Source: a cyanobiont of Ornithocercus magnificus (GTDB lineage Bacteria > Cyanobacteriota > Cyanobacteriia > PCC-6307 > Cyanobiaceae). Taken from it: 64,000 nt of DNA. Below, one piece after another: positions 40,641-51,998 of the stretch. A program made the translations under genes and the position numbers. The number at the start of each line of letters is the position of its first letter. Position 1 is the first letter of the stretch. The notes beneath the pieces are model-generated. The model had not been told where the DNA came from. It searched no databases and saw only the letters and a program-made list of their open reading frames with translations. The DNA lies in NCBI GenBank assembly GCA_007996965.1, contig BIMP01000001.1, positions 1,054,001 to 1,118,000 of the forward strand, in the 5' to 3' direction.

Positions 40641-41909
40641 TTGAGCACCTCCAAGACAATGCTGAAACCTGTAAACTGGTGGTTTCAGTTTCCCCTAGCC
40701 CTGCGGCAGGTGGTGAAAGTTCGCTTCTTAGCCTCGCTTGGGGCGGGTGGTGTCGTCTATATGACACCGTTAATCTTTCACCAAGCTAATCTTTCTGCTA
40801 GCGAGATAGGTCAAGGGCTAGCAGCCTCAGCAATTATCGGTTTTGTATCACGGCTCTCGTGCGGACTTTTTCTTGACCGTGGGTTGGCTTGCTCTTGGCC
40901 AATTTGTTTGGCGGGAATCCTATCCATATTTGCTAATTTTGTGCTTGTACATGCTGTAGAATTCGCCAACTATTTGGGAGGACAGTTATTAATAGGTATG
41001 GCGGCGGGTTTCTACTTTCCAGCAATCGAATTGTCTGTGCCGCTGAGCTGTAGTAATTTTCCACCTAGGCGTGGCTATGCTCTGGCTCGTAGTGCTGATG
41101 CTTTAGGAATTGCGATGGGTACCTCCGCAGGCGTAATTGCCTCAAGTCTAAGTATAATTCGCGCTGTTTACATTATTGAGATTATTACTGCATCAATAAC
41201 AATTCTGATACTCGGTCGTCGACCACTTACTGATAAGCGCGCTGATATAGCACAGTTGCAAGCAGGAGATAATAGTAAAGATAAGTGTTTTTCAACACGG
41301 CCAAGCCAGAATTGGCTATTGCCGCTATTGCCAATATTTGCCTTAACTATAGTGGTAACTGCCACAATCACTCTTCGACAGAGTGCTTTGCCTCTCGATC
41401 TAGTGCATGGCAGCCTAGAACGGCCTCCTTTAAGTGTGACTTGGAGTGGTGCCTTGGTAGCCTTGCAGTTAGGTATACTTGTACTGTTGCAGTGGCCAGT
41501 AGGGAGTTGGGTAGCCCAGCGAAATCTTCACTTCGGTCTAGGGATCGGCCTAGCAGCCCTTGGCATAGGATCTATGCTAATTGCACTATCAAGCCTCTAC
41601 TCTAGAGGCTTGATGCTGATATTAGTTGCTGAATTGTTATTAGCTTTCGGAGAAGCTGCTTTTCTACCAACTGCTACTGATGCTATCATTAGAAAGGCAC
41701 CAATAGAGTTTCAAGGTTTGGCCATGGCATTGTTCTCTCAATGTTTTGCTATTAGTGCAAGCACTGTACCTTTATTTGCAGGTGTACTACTCGACATTCA
41801 AGGAAATGGCTTGCTACTCTGGCTGTCGGCAGCTATAATCTGCATTTTAATGCTGCCAATACTTGGCAGCATTAAAAGTAGTGCCACATTATTGTCTATT
41901 CCTGACTAA
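40641..41909 (+). CDS. Major facilitator superfamily transporter
   Basis: A 422-residue membrane protein with about 12 hydrophobic segments and the MFS layout. The loop after helix 2 is RLSCGLFLDRG, similar to MFS motif A. Helices 1-6 (about 25-190) are separated by a hydrophilic loop (about 195-220) from helices 7-12. No substrate-defining motif is recognisable, so sugar, drug or anion export all remain open. The TTG start lies before the first helix; an ATG six codons later is an alternative. The gene is alone, converging with ychF. Confidence 0.85.
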   Translation: MSTSKTMLKPVNWWFQFPLALRQVVKVRFLASLGAGGVVYMTPLIFHQANLSASEIGQGLAASAIIGFVSRLSCGLFLDRGLACSWPICLAGILSIFANFVLVHAVEFANYLGGQLLIGMAAGFYFPAIELSVPLSCSNFPPRRGYALARSADALGIAMGTSAGVIASSLSIIRAVYIIEIITASITILILGRRPLTDKRADIAQLQAGDNSKDKCFSTRPSQNWLLPLLPIFALTIVVTATITLRQSALPLDLVHGSLERPPLSVTWSGALVALQLGILVLLQWPVGSWVAQRNLHFGLGIGLAALGIGSMLIALSSLYSRGLMLILVAELLLAFGEAAFLPTATDAIIRKAPIEFQGLAMALFSQCFAISASTVPLFAGVLLDIQGNGLLLWLSAAIICILMLPILGSIKSSATLLSIPD

Positions 41910-42175
41910 TAGCAAATACAATGTAGACCCAAATTTCTGGTACCAAAGTGGGCCTGTGAAGCAGCAACTGCAAAAACTTTCATGATTGTGGTGTTGTACT
42001 TTGGTTGGCTAGATACTTAAAGAACTGCATTCGGCAGATTTATCTGTAACACACAGTTTTTAGTCATGGTTAAGCTAGATTGTACTTTTACAGCACACAG
42101 CACTGGGTAAAATAGAAATATCTGTCCAGGTGGAACCCCCTAGACCCGCGAAAAACTTTCATCAATTAATAATCT

Positions 42176-43267
42176 TTACACATTGAAGAGGAACTCTATA
42201 ACATCTCCTTCTTGAACTACGTAATCTTTTCCCTCGCTGCGTAGCCATCCTCTTTTTCGTGCTTCGCTTAGTGAGCCTGCTTCAAGAAGCTGTTGCCAGC
42301 TAATTGCCTGTGCTCGGATGAAACCCCGCTCAAAATCTGTGTGTATGATGCTAGCTGCTTGTGGTGCTTTCATGCCAGCTTGGAAAGTCCATGCACGAGT
42401 TTCTTTCTCACCAGTTGTAAAGTATGTACGTAAGCCAAGCAACTTGTAGGTGCTACGGATCAGGTTTTGCAGTCCACCTTCATGAACTCCAAGGTCAGCC
42501 AAGTAGTTAGCCTGCTCAAGCTCCCCTAACTCCATTAATTCTGCCTCAACTTGAGCTGAAATGTGCATAATCTCAGTACCCTCATGCTCTGCTAGGACTT
42601 TAATCTCTCGAGAGTGTTCGTTGCCTGCTACGAGGTCACCTTCACTAAGATTGAGAGCATAAATAATGGGCTTTGCAGTTAAAAGTCCCAGAGGCCTAAC
42701 AACTCTCTTTTCTTCATCTGTCATCTCGACCATCCTTGCTGGTTCCCCTCGCTCAAGTGCCTGTTGAACTTTCGCGAGTACTATATCCTCAGTCTGAGCT
42801 TCCTTACTGCTGTGCAATTGTTTTCTGATTCTATCTCGACGCTTCTCCACTTGAGTGAGATCCGCTAGACTAAGCTCAAGGTTAATAATATCTACGTCAC
42901 GAATTGAGTTAACGGAACCAGCTACATGAATTATATCATCATCTTTGAAACAGCGCACCACATGAACAATGGCGTCTACCTCTCGTATAGTAGCTAGAAA
43001 TCTGTTGCCTAATCCTTCACCTTGACTTGCCCCTTTAACTAATCCAGCAATGTCTACAAATTCTATACGAGCCGGTATTGTCTCTCGACTATGACTGAGG
43101 ACTGTCAGCTTGCCTAGACGCTCGTCAGGCACAGAAACTGTTCCCACATTCGGCTCGATTGTGCAGAAAGGGAAGTTAGCAGCCTGTGCTTGTGCACTGG
43201 CCACCAGTACGTTGAAGAGAGTGGACTTCCCTACATTGGGCAGCCCAATGATTCCAGCTTTAAGCAT
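42176..43267 (-). CDS. ychF: Redox-regulated ATPase/GTPase YchF
   Basis: Obg-family P-loop NTPase of 363 residues that binds ribosomes and influences oxidative-stress responses. G1 is GLPNVGKS (residues 8-15), G3 is DIAGLVKGAS near 70, and the NKxD-like element is ALNLSEGD. A helical middle domain (about 120-200) and a C-terminal TGS domain (about 280-363, ending YVVQEGDVIEFLFNV) complete the fold. It is divergent from the HlyD-type gene with 18 bases between them. Confidence 0.97.
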   Translation of the reverse strand: MLKAGIIGLPNVGKSTLFNVLVASAQAQAANFPFCTIEPNVGTVSVPDERLGKLTVLSHSRETIPARIEFVDIAGLVKGASQGEGLGNRFLATIREVDAIVHVVRCFKDDDIIHVAGSVNSIRDVDIINLELSLADLTQVEKRRDRIRKQLHSSKEAQTEDIVLAKVQQALERGEPARMVEMTDEEKRVVRPLGLLTAKPIIYALNLSEGDLVAGNEHSREIKVLAEHEGTEIMHISAQVEAELMELGELEQANYLADLGVHEGGLQNLIRSTYKLLGLRTYFTTGEKETRAWTFQAGMKAPQAASIIHTDFERGFIRAQAISWQQLLEAGSLSEARKRGWLRSEGKDYVVQEGDVIEFLFNV

Positions 43268-43285
43268 GAGCTGACCTAGCGGCGC

Positions 43286-44512
43286 TTGCCTCCTGCCCCT
43301 ATGGTCGGAGCATACACGCCCGATACCTTACATGGGGGGTCTAAGCTGGTTATGGGCAGCACTAAACACCCAGCGGCATCGGTGAGAGTTGGAGCCCAAC
43401 AGTTCAATCGACTGAGTAGGTATAGCCGCCGTCATCGACGAATTATCTTTGGACTTATTGGCCTACTCCTAGCAGGTGCAGCTACCATCTGGCGACTTGA
43501 ATTAGGCCAGTCTAGTCGAGATCTAAGGCCATATACCGTAACTGCCAAGCTTGGCTCGCTTCAGGGACTGGTAACAGCAAGTGGCGAGCTAGAAGCTGTT
43601 AGGAGGGTTAATGTCAGTCCCAAGCGTCAGGGAGTACTCGAAGAGCTCTACGTGACTCAAGGAGAGAGAGTAGAGAAGAATGAGCCAATTGCTCTGATGG
43701 CCATGGGTGACTTCAATGATCAGCTGGATGAGCTAAAGGCGCTTGAAAGTCGAGATCGTACAGATTATGAGGCAAAGAAGGCTAGTTTCGAACGTCGTCG
43801 TAGTCTCTATAGGCAAGGGGCAATCAGTGCAGAAGAGTTCAGTGATTACCGTAGACGCTTTCTCAGCAGTCAAGCGGTGCTTAATGCCTCGCGTGCGCGA
43901 GTAAAGCAAGGCTTGGTTAAAGGACGTGAGCTGATCGTGCGTGCCCCATTTGCTGGGGTCATCACACAGCGTTATGCTGAACCTGGCGCCTTTGTAACTC
44001 CTACCACTACTGCGTCTGCTAGTGCGGGTGCTACCAGCTCATCAATAGTCGAGCTGTCCGAAGGCTTAGAAGTAGCAGTCAAAGTTCCAGAGAGCGACAT
44101 TAGTCGTATTCGACTAGGACAATTAGCTACCGTGCGAGTAGATGCATTCCCCGACCAGAGCTTCCCCGCTAAAGTGCGGGAGATCTCACCACGGGCCGAG
44201 AAAAGAAACAACGTCATCTCGTTTGAGGTAGAGCTTGATCTAGTCAATCCACCCTCAAAACTACTCATTGGAATGACTACCGATGTAGATTTTGAGACTG
44301 GACCTGCAGCCTCAGCTGTCTTAGTACCGACAGTAGCAGTCGTTACTGAAAGGGGTAAGCCCGGTGTCTTAGTTGTAGCAAATAAGGATCAGCCCCGCTT
44401 TCAGCCTGTTGAGCTGGGCAACAGCAGTGGCAAGGAAACAGCCATTGTCGAAGGGCTTACAGTTGGCACCCAAGTTTTTGTTGACTTGCCACCCTGGGCA
44501 CCTAAACGCTGA
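43286..44512 (+). CDS. HlyD-family membrane-fusion (adaptor) protein
   Basis: Periplasmic adaptor subunit of an ABC or efflux pump, 408 residues. One anchor helix (about 53-72, IIFGLIGLLLAGAATIWRL) is followed by the first half of a lipoyl domain (VSPKRQGVLEELYVTQGERV). A coiled-coil hairpin (about 145-205) and the second lipoyl half with VRAPFAGVITQRYAEPGAFV come next, then beta-barrel strands. It resembles DevB/MacA-type adaptors. No permease or ATPase gene adjoins it, so its partners are elsewhere. The start is uncertain: TTG 43286, ATG 43301 or ATG 43352. polA starts 18 bases after it. Confidence 0.85.
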   Translation: MPPAPMVGAYTPDTLHGGSKLVMGSTKHPAASVRVGAQQFNRLSRYSRRHRRIIFGLIGLLLAGAATIWRLELGQSSRDLRPYTVTAKLGSLQGLVTASGELEAVRRVNVSPKRQGVLEELYVTQGERVEKNEPIALMAMGDFNDQLDELKALESRDRTDYEAKKASFERRRSLYRQGAISAEEFSDYRRRFLSSQAVLNASRARVKQGLVKGRELIVRAPFAGVITQRYAEPGAFVTPTTTASASAGATSSSIVELSEGLEVAVKVPESDISRIRLGQLATVRVDAFPDQSFPAKVREISPRAEKRNNVISFEVELDLVNPPSKLLIGMTTDVDFETGPAASAVLVPTVAVVTERGKPGVLVVANKDQPRFQPVELGNSSGKETAIVEGLTVGTQVFVDLPPWAPKR

Positions 44513-44530
44513 AATTTTCACCTGCTAATC

Positions 44531-47485
44531 TTGCCGACAAACACACCTGCTACATCTATTGATAAGCCTTCGCTCTTGCTAATTGATGGGCATTCTCTTG
44601 CTTTTCGCAGCTTCTATGCTTTTGGCAAGGGTAGCGACGGTGGTTTATCTACCCGCGATGGAGTTCCGACTAGCGTTACCTATGGCTTCCTAAAAACTTT
44701 ACTAGACATTGGCCGTAGTCTTAGACCTCAAGGTGTGACTATCGCATTCGATACTAGTGAGCCTACCTTCCGACATAGAGCTTACACTAAGTACAAGGCA
44801 AACCGTGAAGTTGCTCCAGAGATATTCTTCCGAGACCTAGAGCAACTTCAGACCATTTTGTCTGAACAGCTCAACTTGTCGATATGTATGGTCCCTGGCT
44901 ATGAAGCTGACGATGTTCTCGGAACACTGGCTGGCCACGCAGCTGATAACGGCTGGCGCGTGCGGATTCTCTCCGGTGACCGCGATTTATTCCAACTGGT
45001 TGATGATACCCGGGATATAGCTGTTCTCTACATGGGTGGTAGTTCTTATGCCAAAAGTAGAGGAACTAAGCTAGTTAATGAAGCTGGTGTAATAGCCAAG
45101 CTTGGCGTTGTACCAACAAAAGTTGTCGACCTCAAAGCATTAACGGGCGACAGTTCTGATAATATCTCAGGTGTACGGGGGATAGGTTCCAAAACTGCAG
45201 TTAGCTTACTGAGGGAAAACCATGACCTTGATGATATCTATGCCAGGTTAGCAGAAGTAGAGACAGCAGGAGTAAAAGCCAGTCATGGAGTGATCAAAGG
45301 TGCGCTGAAGCGTAAGCTTAGACAGGGACATGATGATGCTTACTTCTCTCGGTACCTGGCGAAAATTGTAGTGGATGTGCCACTGACTTTGATGCCACGC
45401 CTTGAACTGAGTACAGTAGACGTAGATGCACTACAACTTCGACTAAAGAGGCTTGAACTCAATAGCCTTTTACCTCAAGTACAGCATTTCGCGGCCATCT
45501 TCAGTAATAGCCAAGCACTAGAGGCAGCCCGGCCAAAGTCAGCACTAACAATTAGCTGGGAAGAAGATAGTGCTAACACCGCCATAAATCGCCTCATAGC
45601 ATCTATGCAGCCCCAGCTAATAACATCTAACGAAGCACTAATAGCATTGAAACAACACCTAGAAACCTGCCGTAATCCACAGACACCAGTAGCTGTAGAG
45701 ACGAAAACGACAGATTCCAACCCGTTCCGTGCCGAGTTAGTGGGCTTGGGAGTTTGTTGGGGAGATGGATATGGTGATCTAGCATATATCCCGGTCGGAC
45801 ATCATCAACCACCTGCATTGATGCAGGTGAAACCGGCACAACTGGCCCTCGAGGCTGTGCTTAACATTTTAGCCCCCTGGCTTGCCAGTGACAAACATCC
45901 AAAAGCTATCCAAAATGTGAAGTATGATCGTCTGGTCTTGATGCGTCATGGTTTGACACTTGAAGGAATAGTAGTAGACACGCTGCTAGCAGACTATCTA
46001 CGTGACGCAACAACCGAACATAGACTTGGGCATATAGCTGAGAGGGAATTTGGTTTTGCACCTACTACCTATAAGGAATTGCTCAAGAAGCATTTTTTTC
46101 CCAATTCAACAATTACAAATGCATCTCGTCACTGTGGTATGGCTGCATATGTTACTCGGCGTCTAGCTATCCACTTACGGCAGTTACTGTATGCAATGAG
46201 CCCGCGATTGCTGATGCTGCTAGAACAAGTCGAGCAGCCGTTAGAACGCGTATTGGCTCAGATGGAGTCGACAGGTATCTATATCAATGTACCTTACCTA
46301 CACGAACTTGCTGTAGAGATGGGTAATATGTTAGACGAACTAGAAAAGAAGGTAAAGATAACAGTAGGAGTGGATTTTAATCTGGCTTCGCCAAAACAGC
46401 TAGGTGAGTTACTCTTTAATAGCCTAGGGTTGGACAAGAAAAAATCACGCCGTATCAAAACAGGCTATAGCACTGATGCGGCGGTACTTGAAAAGCTTGC
46501 AGATGACCACCCTGTCGTACCCCTGGTGCTAGAGCACCGTGTGCTTAGCAAGCTCAAGAGTACTTATATTGATGCCCTACCTCAGCTAGTAGATAGTGAA
46601 ACTGGGCGCTTGCATACCGACTTTAATCAGGTAGTAACAGCCACTGGTCGACTAAGCAGTAGCAATCCCAACCTGCAAAACATTCCTGTTCGAACGGACT
46701 TTAGCAAGCGCATTCGCAAGGCATTTCTACCACAAGAGGGGTGGTGGTTACTAAGTGCTGACTACTCACAGATTGAGCTGCGAATACTTGCACACCTTTC
46801 TGAAGAAGAAGTGCTTCAAGAGGCCTACCGTAGCGGTGATGATGTACATGCTCTAACAGCTAAACTGTTACTGGAGAAAAGCGAGGTAAGTGCAGATGAA
46901 CGACGCTTAGGTAAAACAATCAACTTTGGAGTAATTTATGGAATGGGCGCTCAGCGTTTCGCTCGCGAGACAGGTGTCAGCAAGACTGAGGCGAAAGATT
47001 TCTTGAAACGATACAGGGAGCGCTACCCGAAGGTATTCGCTTTCCTCGAATTCCAAGAAAGATTAGCGCTTACCAGGGGCTACGTAGAGACAATACTAGG
47101 TCGCCGTCGGCCCTTCAAGTTCAGCCAAAATGGTCTTGGTCAATTGCTAGGTAAAGAACCAATGGAGATTGATCTGGAAATAGCCCGCCGTGGCGGAATA
47201 GAAGCCCAGCAGCTGCGAGCAGCAGCCAATGCTCCGATACAGGGTTCTAGTGCTGATATTATCAAGGTGGCAATGGTGCGTTTGCACACTGCCTTGCAGA
47301 AATCCAGGCTACCAGCACACCTGCTATTGCAGGTGCATGACGAACTGGTCCTGGAATCGGAGCCTGGCGTGATTGACGAAGTGCGTGAGCTTGTGCAGGA
47401 GACAATGGAGCAAGCTGTCAGACTGAGCGTGCCCTTGATGGTAGAGACAGGCGTTGGTAAAGACTGGATGGAGGCTAAAAAGTGA
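44531..47485 (+). CDS. polA: DNA polymerase I with degenerate 3'-5' exonuclease site
   Basis: Three-domain repair/Okazaki polymerase of 984 residues. The 5'-3' exonuclease (about 12-290) is intact, with [10 protein letters not shown] and [19 protein letters not shown]. The polymerase (about 600-984) has motif [11 protein letters not shown] (Asp744), motif [17 protein letters not shown] and motif C QVHDELV (Asp937). In the proofreading domain, the Exo I DTE motif reads ETK (Glu390-Thr-Lys392). Exo III has His534, Ala538 and Tyr540 where E. coli has Tyr497, Asp501 and Asp503. Exo II keeps NVKYD. Editing activity is therefore probably lost. The start is TTG. cysS follows 49 bases later. Confidence 0.95.
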   Translation: MPTNTPATSIDKPSLLLIDGHSLAFRSFYAFGKGSDGGLSTRDGVPTSVTYGFLKTLLDIGRSLRPQGVTIAFDTSEPTFRHRAYTKYKANREVAPEIFFRDLEQLQTILSEQLNLSICMVPGYEADDVLGTLAGHAADNGWRVRILSGDRDLFQLVDDTRDIAVLYMGGSSYAKSRGTKLVNEAGVIAKLGVVPTKVVDLKALTGDSSDNISGVRGIGSKTAVSLLRENHDLDDIYARLAEVETAGVKASHGVIKGALKRKLRQGHDDAYFSRYLAKIVVDVPLTLMPRLELSTVDVDALQLRLKRLELNSLLPQVQHFAAIFSNSQALEAARPKSALTISWEEDSANTAINRLIASMQPQLITSNEALIALKQHLETCRNPQTPVAVETKTTDSNPFRAELVGLGVCWGDGYGDLAYIPVGHHQPPALMQVKPAQLALEAVLNILAPWLASDKHPKAIQNVKYDRLVLMRHGLTLEGIVVDTLLADYLRDATTEHRLGHIAEREFGFAPTTYKELLKKHFFPNSTITNASRHCGMAAYVTRRLAIHLRQLLYAMSPRLLMLLEQVEQPLERVLAQMESTGIYINVPYLHELAVEMGNMLDELEKKVKITVGVDFNLASPKQLGELLFNSLGLDKKKSRRIKTGYSTDAAVLEKLADDHPVVPLVLEHRVLSKLKSTYIDALPQLVDSETGRLHTDFNQVVTATGRLSSSNPNLQNIPVRTDFSKRIRKAFLPQEGWWLLSADYSQIELRILAHLSEEEVLQEAYRSGDDVHALTAKLLLEKSEVSADERRLGKTINFGVIYGMGAQRFARETGVSKTEAKDFLKRYRERYPKVFAFLEFQERLALTRGYVETILGRRRPFKFSQNGLGQLLGKEPMEIDLEIARRGGIEAQQLRAAANAPIQGSSADIIKVAMVRLHTALQKSRLPAHLLLQVHDELVLESEPGVIDEVRELVQETMEQAVRLSVPLMVETGVGKDWMEAKK

Positions 47486-47534
47486 TGCTTGTGCAGATCA
47501 ACTTAATCTCAGCCTCAGTCTGTCTTTCATAACT

Positions 47535-49037
47535 GTGACCCTGCGGCTTAGCAACACTCTCACTCGCCGCAAGGAATTCTTCGAATCCCTTGAGCCAGGA
47601 AAGGTAGGCATCTACTGTTGTGGGGTTACGGTCTATGCCCCCTGTCATCTGGGACACGCGCGCAGCTACATCAACTGGGATGTACTGCGCCGATATCTGA
47701 TTTGGCAAGGTTTGATGGTGACCTTCGTGCAGAACTTTACAGACATCGATGACAAAATTCTAAAGCGCGCCACTGATGAGAATTCTTCTATGGAGATCGT
47801 AAGTGAGCGCAACATTGAGGCCTTCCACCAAGACATGGATGCTCTTAGTATCTTGCGGCCTGACCGTATGCCGCGTGCAACTCAGTGCCTCAACGAGATT
47901 CGAAGACTAATTACTGAGCTGGAAGCTAAAGGCGTAGCTTACAGCGCTGATGGGGATGTTTATTTTGCAGTAATGAAGCATGCTGGATATGGTCGTTTGA
48001 GTGGTCGTGAACTTAGTGAACAGCAAGATAATGCTGCTGGTCGCATCACAAACATTGAGCAGGTTCGCAAACAACACCCCTTCGATTTCGCGCTTTGGAA
48101 AAAAGCTAAACCAGGTGAACCGAGTTTTCCTTCTATTTGGGGTGAAGGCCGACCTGGCTGGCACATCGAGTGCTCAGCTATGGCGCGTCAAGAGTTGGGA
48201 AACACAATTGATATTCATCTCGGTGGCTCTGACCTAGTGTTTCCACATCATGAGAATGAACTGGCCCAATCAGAAGCAGCTAACAGCTGTGAGCTGGCAC
48301 GTTACTGGTTACATAACGGTATGGTGAATGTAGGTGGCCAGAAAATGAGTAAATCACTAGAAAATTTTACTACGATCCGTGCTCTGCTCAATAGTGGTGT
48401 TTCAGCAATGACATTCCGACTATTAGTGCTCCAGGCTCATTATAGTAGGCCTCTAGAGATTACTTCAGAGGCCTTAGAAGCTGCAGCCAACAGCTGGACA
48501 AGACTGAACACAGCACTTGCTCTTGGAGAGGAATATGCAGAAACACTTAATTGGACTGGAATTATCCCATTACCAGATGGGCCAATTCTTCAAATGAATT
48601 TGTCGTGGCAAGAGCCTCTAAAGATACTGGAAAAGCAATTCGTCACTGCCATGGATGATGATCTAAATACCGCTGTTGCTCTAGCAGTGCTGTTTGAGAT
48701 AGCACGTCCTCTGCGCGCTTTAGCTAATTCTCTATGTCATGGTGAGAGCAGTGCTACTTTACCTGCAGGCGAACTGAGGGTGAGTCTCAGACAACGCTGG
48801 GATCTACTGCGGCAGCTAGCTGGAGTCCTTGGATTGCGCTACGAGGCGATAAGCATTAGTACAAGAGATAGCAATGCTGACGAGATTGAAGTTTTGATTG
48901 CTGCACGTCAGTCGGCTAAGCGTAACCGCAACTTTGCTGCAGCAGATCGTATTCGTGATAAACTAGTTGCCCGCGGTATTGAACTGATTGATCGACCAGA
49001 TGGCATAACTAATTGGCGGCGGCGCAAAATTTCCTAG
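47535..49037 (+). CDS. cysS: Cysteinyl-tRNA synthetase
   Basis: Class I aminoacyl-tRNA synthetase that charges tRNA-Cys. The HIGH-type motif is HLGHARSY and the KMSKS motif is [10 protein letters not shown]. Zinc ligands include Cys in YCCGVTVY, and ECS in HIECSAMA. The C-terminal anticodon-binding helical domain follows (about 330-490). From the GTG at 47535 it has 500 residues and begins [17 protein letters not shown] as in the family. The frame continues 27 codons upstream, into the end of polA, without similarity. Its last 4 bases overlap the convergent small gene. Confidence 0.96.
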   Translation: MTLRLSNTLTRRKEFFESLEPGKVGIYCCGVTVYAPCHLGHARSYINWDVLRRYLIWQGLMVTFVQNFTDIDDKILKRATDENSSMEIVSERNIEAFHQDMDALSILRPDRMPRATQCLNEIRRLITELEAKGVAYSADGDVYFAVMKHAGYGRLSGRELSEQQDNAAGRITNIEQVRKQHPFDFALWKKAKPGEPSFPSIWGEGRPGWHIECSAMARQELGNTIDIHLGGSDLVFPHHENELAQSEAANSCELARYWLHNGMVNVGGQKMSKSLENFTTIRALLNSGVSAMTFRLLVLQAHYSRPLEITSEALEAAANSWTRLNTALALGEEYAETLNWTGIIPLPDGPILQMNLSWQEPLKILEKQFVTAMDDDLNTAVALAVLFEIARPLRALANSLCHGESSATLPAGELRVSLRQRWDLLRQLAGVLGLRYEAISISTRDSNADEIEVLIAARQSAKRNRNFAAADRIRDKLVARGIELIDRPDGITNWRRRKIS

Positions 49038-49288
49038 TCTGAGTCTGGAGGCAGAGGAGGTGCCTTGCCCCGCATTGTTTTCTCAATCCTGCGGATCTGT
49101 CGCAGTGTTGTTGTCCACACCTCAAGACGGAGAGAATCGTCAGGCGTGGCGTTGACTGCATCTTCATCGAGCCTCCGGCGCAGGACATTGAGCTTTGCCT
49201 CAAGATCCTCATGGCGTTCAAATGCTTCCCATAGCTCACGCTCTAGCCGAGCACGCGTGATGAAATTCCAGCGTTTAAGCCATAGCAT
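49034..49288 (-). CDS. Small helical protein of unknown function
   Basis: An 84-residue, very charged protein made mainly of two helices ([20 protein letters not shown] and [20 protein letters not shown]), probably a coiled coil, ending in a proline-rich tail. I do not recognise a function. It resembles conserved small picocyanobacterial proteins located next to cysS. The ATG at 49288 is preferred to an in-frame TTG two codons upstream. Its stop overlaps the cysS stop by 4 bases, so the ends are shared. Confidence 0.7.
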   Translation of the reverse strand: MLWLKRWNFITRARLERELWEAFERHEDLEAKLNVLRRRLDEDAVNATPDDSLRLEVWTTTLRQIRRIEKTMRGKAPPLPPDSD

Positions 49289-49321
49289 GAGCAATGTTGT
49301 CGTACAAGGACTAAATCTTCT

Positions 49322-50653
49322 CTAACCAAGCAAGCTAAGTAACAGATCAATGCTGCTTGCCAGTAGCCCTGCTGCCATTATTGGAGGAGAAATCCAGCGC
49401 AGCATGAAGCGCAGCATGAAACGTACCCATTTCGGTGTAGAACAACCACGAAGATCTTCATCCAGCTGACGCGGGACTGCCCATCCCATAAGTATTGCTA
49501 GCAGTAAGCCCCCAAGAATTAGTAGTAGCCCACCAAAGACTGTGTCCATTAAGCTAAGTACCTCTGCAGAGATTGCTGATGGAAGCCCTACTAAGAAAAT
49601 CAGTGTCACCGAGAGCCACACAGCTCGTTTACGACTCCAGCAAAGGCAATCCATTAAACAAGCGACAGGAACTTCTAGCAGAGAAACAGCAGATGTGATT
49701 GCGGCTATGTAGGCTAGTGCGAAGAATAATACTGCTACAGTCCGGCCAGTATCTCCAAGTCTAGAGAGACCAGTAGGAAGAGCGATGAATAACGTCCCTA
49801 CAGTAGACTCGCTAATTACGTCCATTAGGCCAAAGCTAGCGACAATTGGAAAGGTCACTAGTCCAGCCAATAAACCTACTATTGTATCTATCCCGGCTAT
49901 AGCAACAGCCTCGCGAGGCAAGTGATTACGACGGTCAAGATAAGTTGCGTAAGCAAGGATACAACCAATACCAGTTCCAATCGAGAAAAAAGCTTGACTG
50001 AAAGCGAGACGGATAGTGGTAGGATCAGACAAATATGAGGGATTCCATTGCAGCAAAAATGTGCTGTATCCTTCTTTAGCACCTTTGAGAGTAGAAGCCC
50101 AAATAGCGAGAGCTAGCAAAAGTAGAAGCAGAAATGGTAGGCCCCAACGAGACAGACGCTCAATTCCTCTGCGAACTCCAGCAGTTACTATGCAACCTGT
50201 TAGCAATAGGCTGAGCAGCTGTCCAAGTACCACGCTGGTACCATCACTCACAGAAGCAAAAAAGCTTTCTGCATCAGCAATATCATCAGGCAAACCAACA
50301 AGTAGTGCGTGAAGCAGTGTGTGTCCAGTCCAGCTCATTAGGACAGCATAAAATGCCAAGACGCCGCAAGACGCAGCTACAAATAGCCAGCCCATCAACT
50401 GCCAGCGAAAACCAGCTGCTGTACTTGGTGCCATCAAAGGACTACGGCCCGTGCTGCGGCCAAGCGCTGTCTCTGCAACGAGCACTGGTAGGCAAGCCAG
50501 TAGCACAACGAGCACGTAAAGCAGCACAAAAGCCATACCACCACCTTGCGAGACGCGGTATGCAAAACCCCAAAGATTGCCCAGGCCAACTGCGCTGCCT
50601 GCAGCTGCCAGGACAAAGCCAAGACCTGATCGCCACTGTTCCCGAGCTGCCAT
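49322..50653 (-). CDS. Sodium:neurotransmitter-symporter (NSS/SNF) family transporter
   Basis: A 443-residue sodium-driven symporter of the LeuT/MhsT kind, with 11-12 membrane segments. The family signature AAGSAVGLGNLWGFAYRVSQ GGG lies in helix 1 (about 15-40), and the second sodium-site region SIGTGIGCILAYATY is in the middle. The substrate is most likely an amino acid but cannot be named. The ATG at 50653 (MAAREQWRSGLGF) fits the family; a GTG 9 codons upstream is possible. It is divergent from dxr with 91 bases between the starts. Confidence 0.9.
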   Translation of the reverse strand: MAAREQWRSGLGFVLAAAGSAVGLGNLWGFAYRVSQGGGMAFVLLYVLVVLLACLPVLVAETALGRSTGRSPLMAPSTAAGFRWQLMGWLFVAASCGVLAFYAVLMSWTGHTLLHALLVGLPDDIADAESFFASVSDGTSVVLGQLLSLLLTGCIVTAGVRRGIERLSRWGLPFLLLLLLALAIWASTLKGAKEGYSTFLLQWNPSYLSDPTTIRLAFSQAFFSIGTGIGCILAYATYLDRRNHLPREAVAIAGIDTIVGLLAGLVTFPIVASFGLMDVISESTVGTLFIALPTGLSRLGDTGRTVAVLFFALAYIAAITSAVSLLEVPVACLMDCLCWSRKRAVWLSVTLIFLVGLPSAISAEVLSLMDTVFGGLLLILGGLLLAILMGWAVPRQLDEDLRGCSTPKWVRFMLRFMLRWISPPIMAAGLLASSIDLLLSLLG

Positions 50654-50744
50654 CCTGCTGTGCTTTCCTATTCCAGTCACCAGCCAGCTTGCCAGGCACG
50701 ATCATTTCGGTGGGAGAGTGGTCGTTGCCAATAGCTAGACAATT

Positions 50745-51998
50745 GTGAAAGCCATTAGTGTACTGGGCTCAACTGGCTCGATTGGCACTCAAACCCTCGA
50801 GATTGTTAAGGAATTCTCAGACCAGTTCCGGGTGGTTGCTTTAAGTGCTGGACGGAACCTCGGTTTGCTGGTTGAGCAGATTGTCTATCACCAGCCCGAG
50901 TTGGTAGCCCTCGCCGACGAAAACTTACTGCCGCAACTACGACAGCGTTTGCAGGCACTGTCCGATGACTGCCGACCTACTTTAGTACCACAGCTAGCTG
51001 GTGGTAGCAGTGGACTGAGCGCTGTTGCTTCTTGGCACAGCGCTGATCTTGTAGTAACTGGTATTGTTGGCTGTGCAGGACTGCTGCCAACTCTTGCAGC
51101 AATCCGCGCCGGCAAAGATCTTGTGTTAGCAAATAAAGAGACCTTAATTGCCGCTGGACCTGTTGTGTTGCCAGAGTTGAAGCGGAGTAAAAGCCGATTG
51201 CTGCCTGCTGATTCGGAGCACTCTGCGATCTTTCAGTGCTTGCAAGGTACACCCTGGGCAGAGAATGCTTGTCTATCGACAGGTACACCAACGCCTGGAT
51301 TGCGCCGCATCCAACTGACTGCCTCAGGTGGGGCCTTCCGCAATTGGAGCACTGCTGACTTGGAGAGAGCCACTACTATTGACGCTATTCGTCACCCTAA
51401 TTGGAATATGGGGCGGAAAATTACTGTTGATTCAGCTACCCTTATGAACAAAGGACTAGAGGTAATCGAAGCCCACCATCTTTTTGGCCTAGATTATGAC
51501 CATATTGAGATCCTGATTCATCCGCAGAGTATCATTCACTCAATGGTTGAGCTAGTAGACTCTTCCATGTTAGCACAGCTGGGTTGGCCTGACATGAAAC
51601 TGCCAATTCTCTACTGTATGAGCTGGCCCTCACGCCTGGAGACAAATTGGCGGCGACTAGATCTTACTGAGATTGGCCAACTAAGCTTCCTTTCCCCAGA
51701 CACAGAGAAATATCCCTGTATGGGCCTAGCCTATGCTGCTGGTCGTGCAGGGGGTACTATGCCTGCCGTACTCAATGCTGCAAACGAGGAAGCTGTGGCT
51801 CAATTTCTCGAGGAACGCATACATTTCCTCGATATCCCAGAGCTTATTGAGATGGTCTGTGATCATCATAAGAATGACTTGATATCTTGCCCACAGCTTG
51901 ATGACATATTAGCAGTTGACTGCTGGGCTCGCCAAGCAGTACGGGAGCGAGCGAGTAGAGGTACCCGCCGCATTCCACTAGCAATCACGTCAACATGA
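50745..51998 (+). CDS. dxr: 1-deoxy-D-xylulose 5-phosphate reductoisomerase
   Basis: Second enzyme of the MEP isoprenoid pathway, converting DXP to MEP with NADPH; target of fosmidomycin. The 417-residue protein has the NADPH motif [14 protein letters not shown], the catalytic/metal region [22 protein letters not shown], and the flexible loop [27 protein letters not shown]. The start is GTG directly before [10 protein letters not shown], as expected. It is translationally coupled to the next gene (ATGA overlap of 4 bases). GGPP synthase crtE elsewhere in the window draws on the same pathway. Confidence 0.97.
   Translation: MKAISVLGSTGSIGTQTLEIVKEFSDQFRVVALSAGRNLGLLVEQIVYHQPELVALADENLLPQLRQRLQALSDDCRPTLVPQLAGGSSGLSAVASWHSADLVVTGIVGCAGLLPTLAAIRAGKDLVLANKETLIAAGPVVLPELKRSKSRLLPADSEHSAIFQCLQGTPWAENACLSTGTPTPGLRRIQLTASGGAFRNWSTADLERATTIDAIRHPNWNMGRKITVDSATLMNKGLEVIEAHHLFGLDYDHIEILIHPQSIIHSMVELVDSSMLAQLGWPDMKLPILYCMSWPSRLETNWRRLDLTEIGQLSFLSPDTEKYPCMGLAYAAGRAGGTMPAVLNAANEEAVAQFLEERIHFLDIPELIEMVCDHHKNDLISCPQLDDILAVDCWARQAVRERASRGTRRIPLAITST

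Noticed and set aside
41566-41610. Hairpin CCTCTACTCTAGAGG inside the MFS gene
   Set aside because: Lies in the coding region and is explained by codons; no T-run follows.
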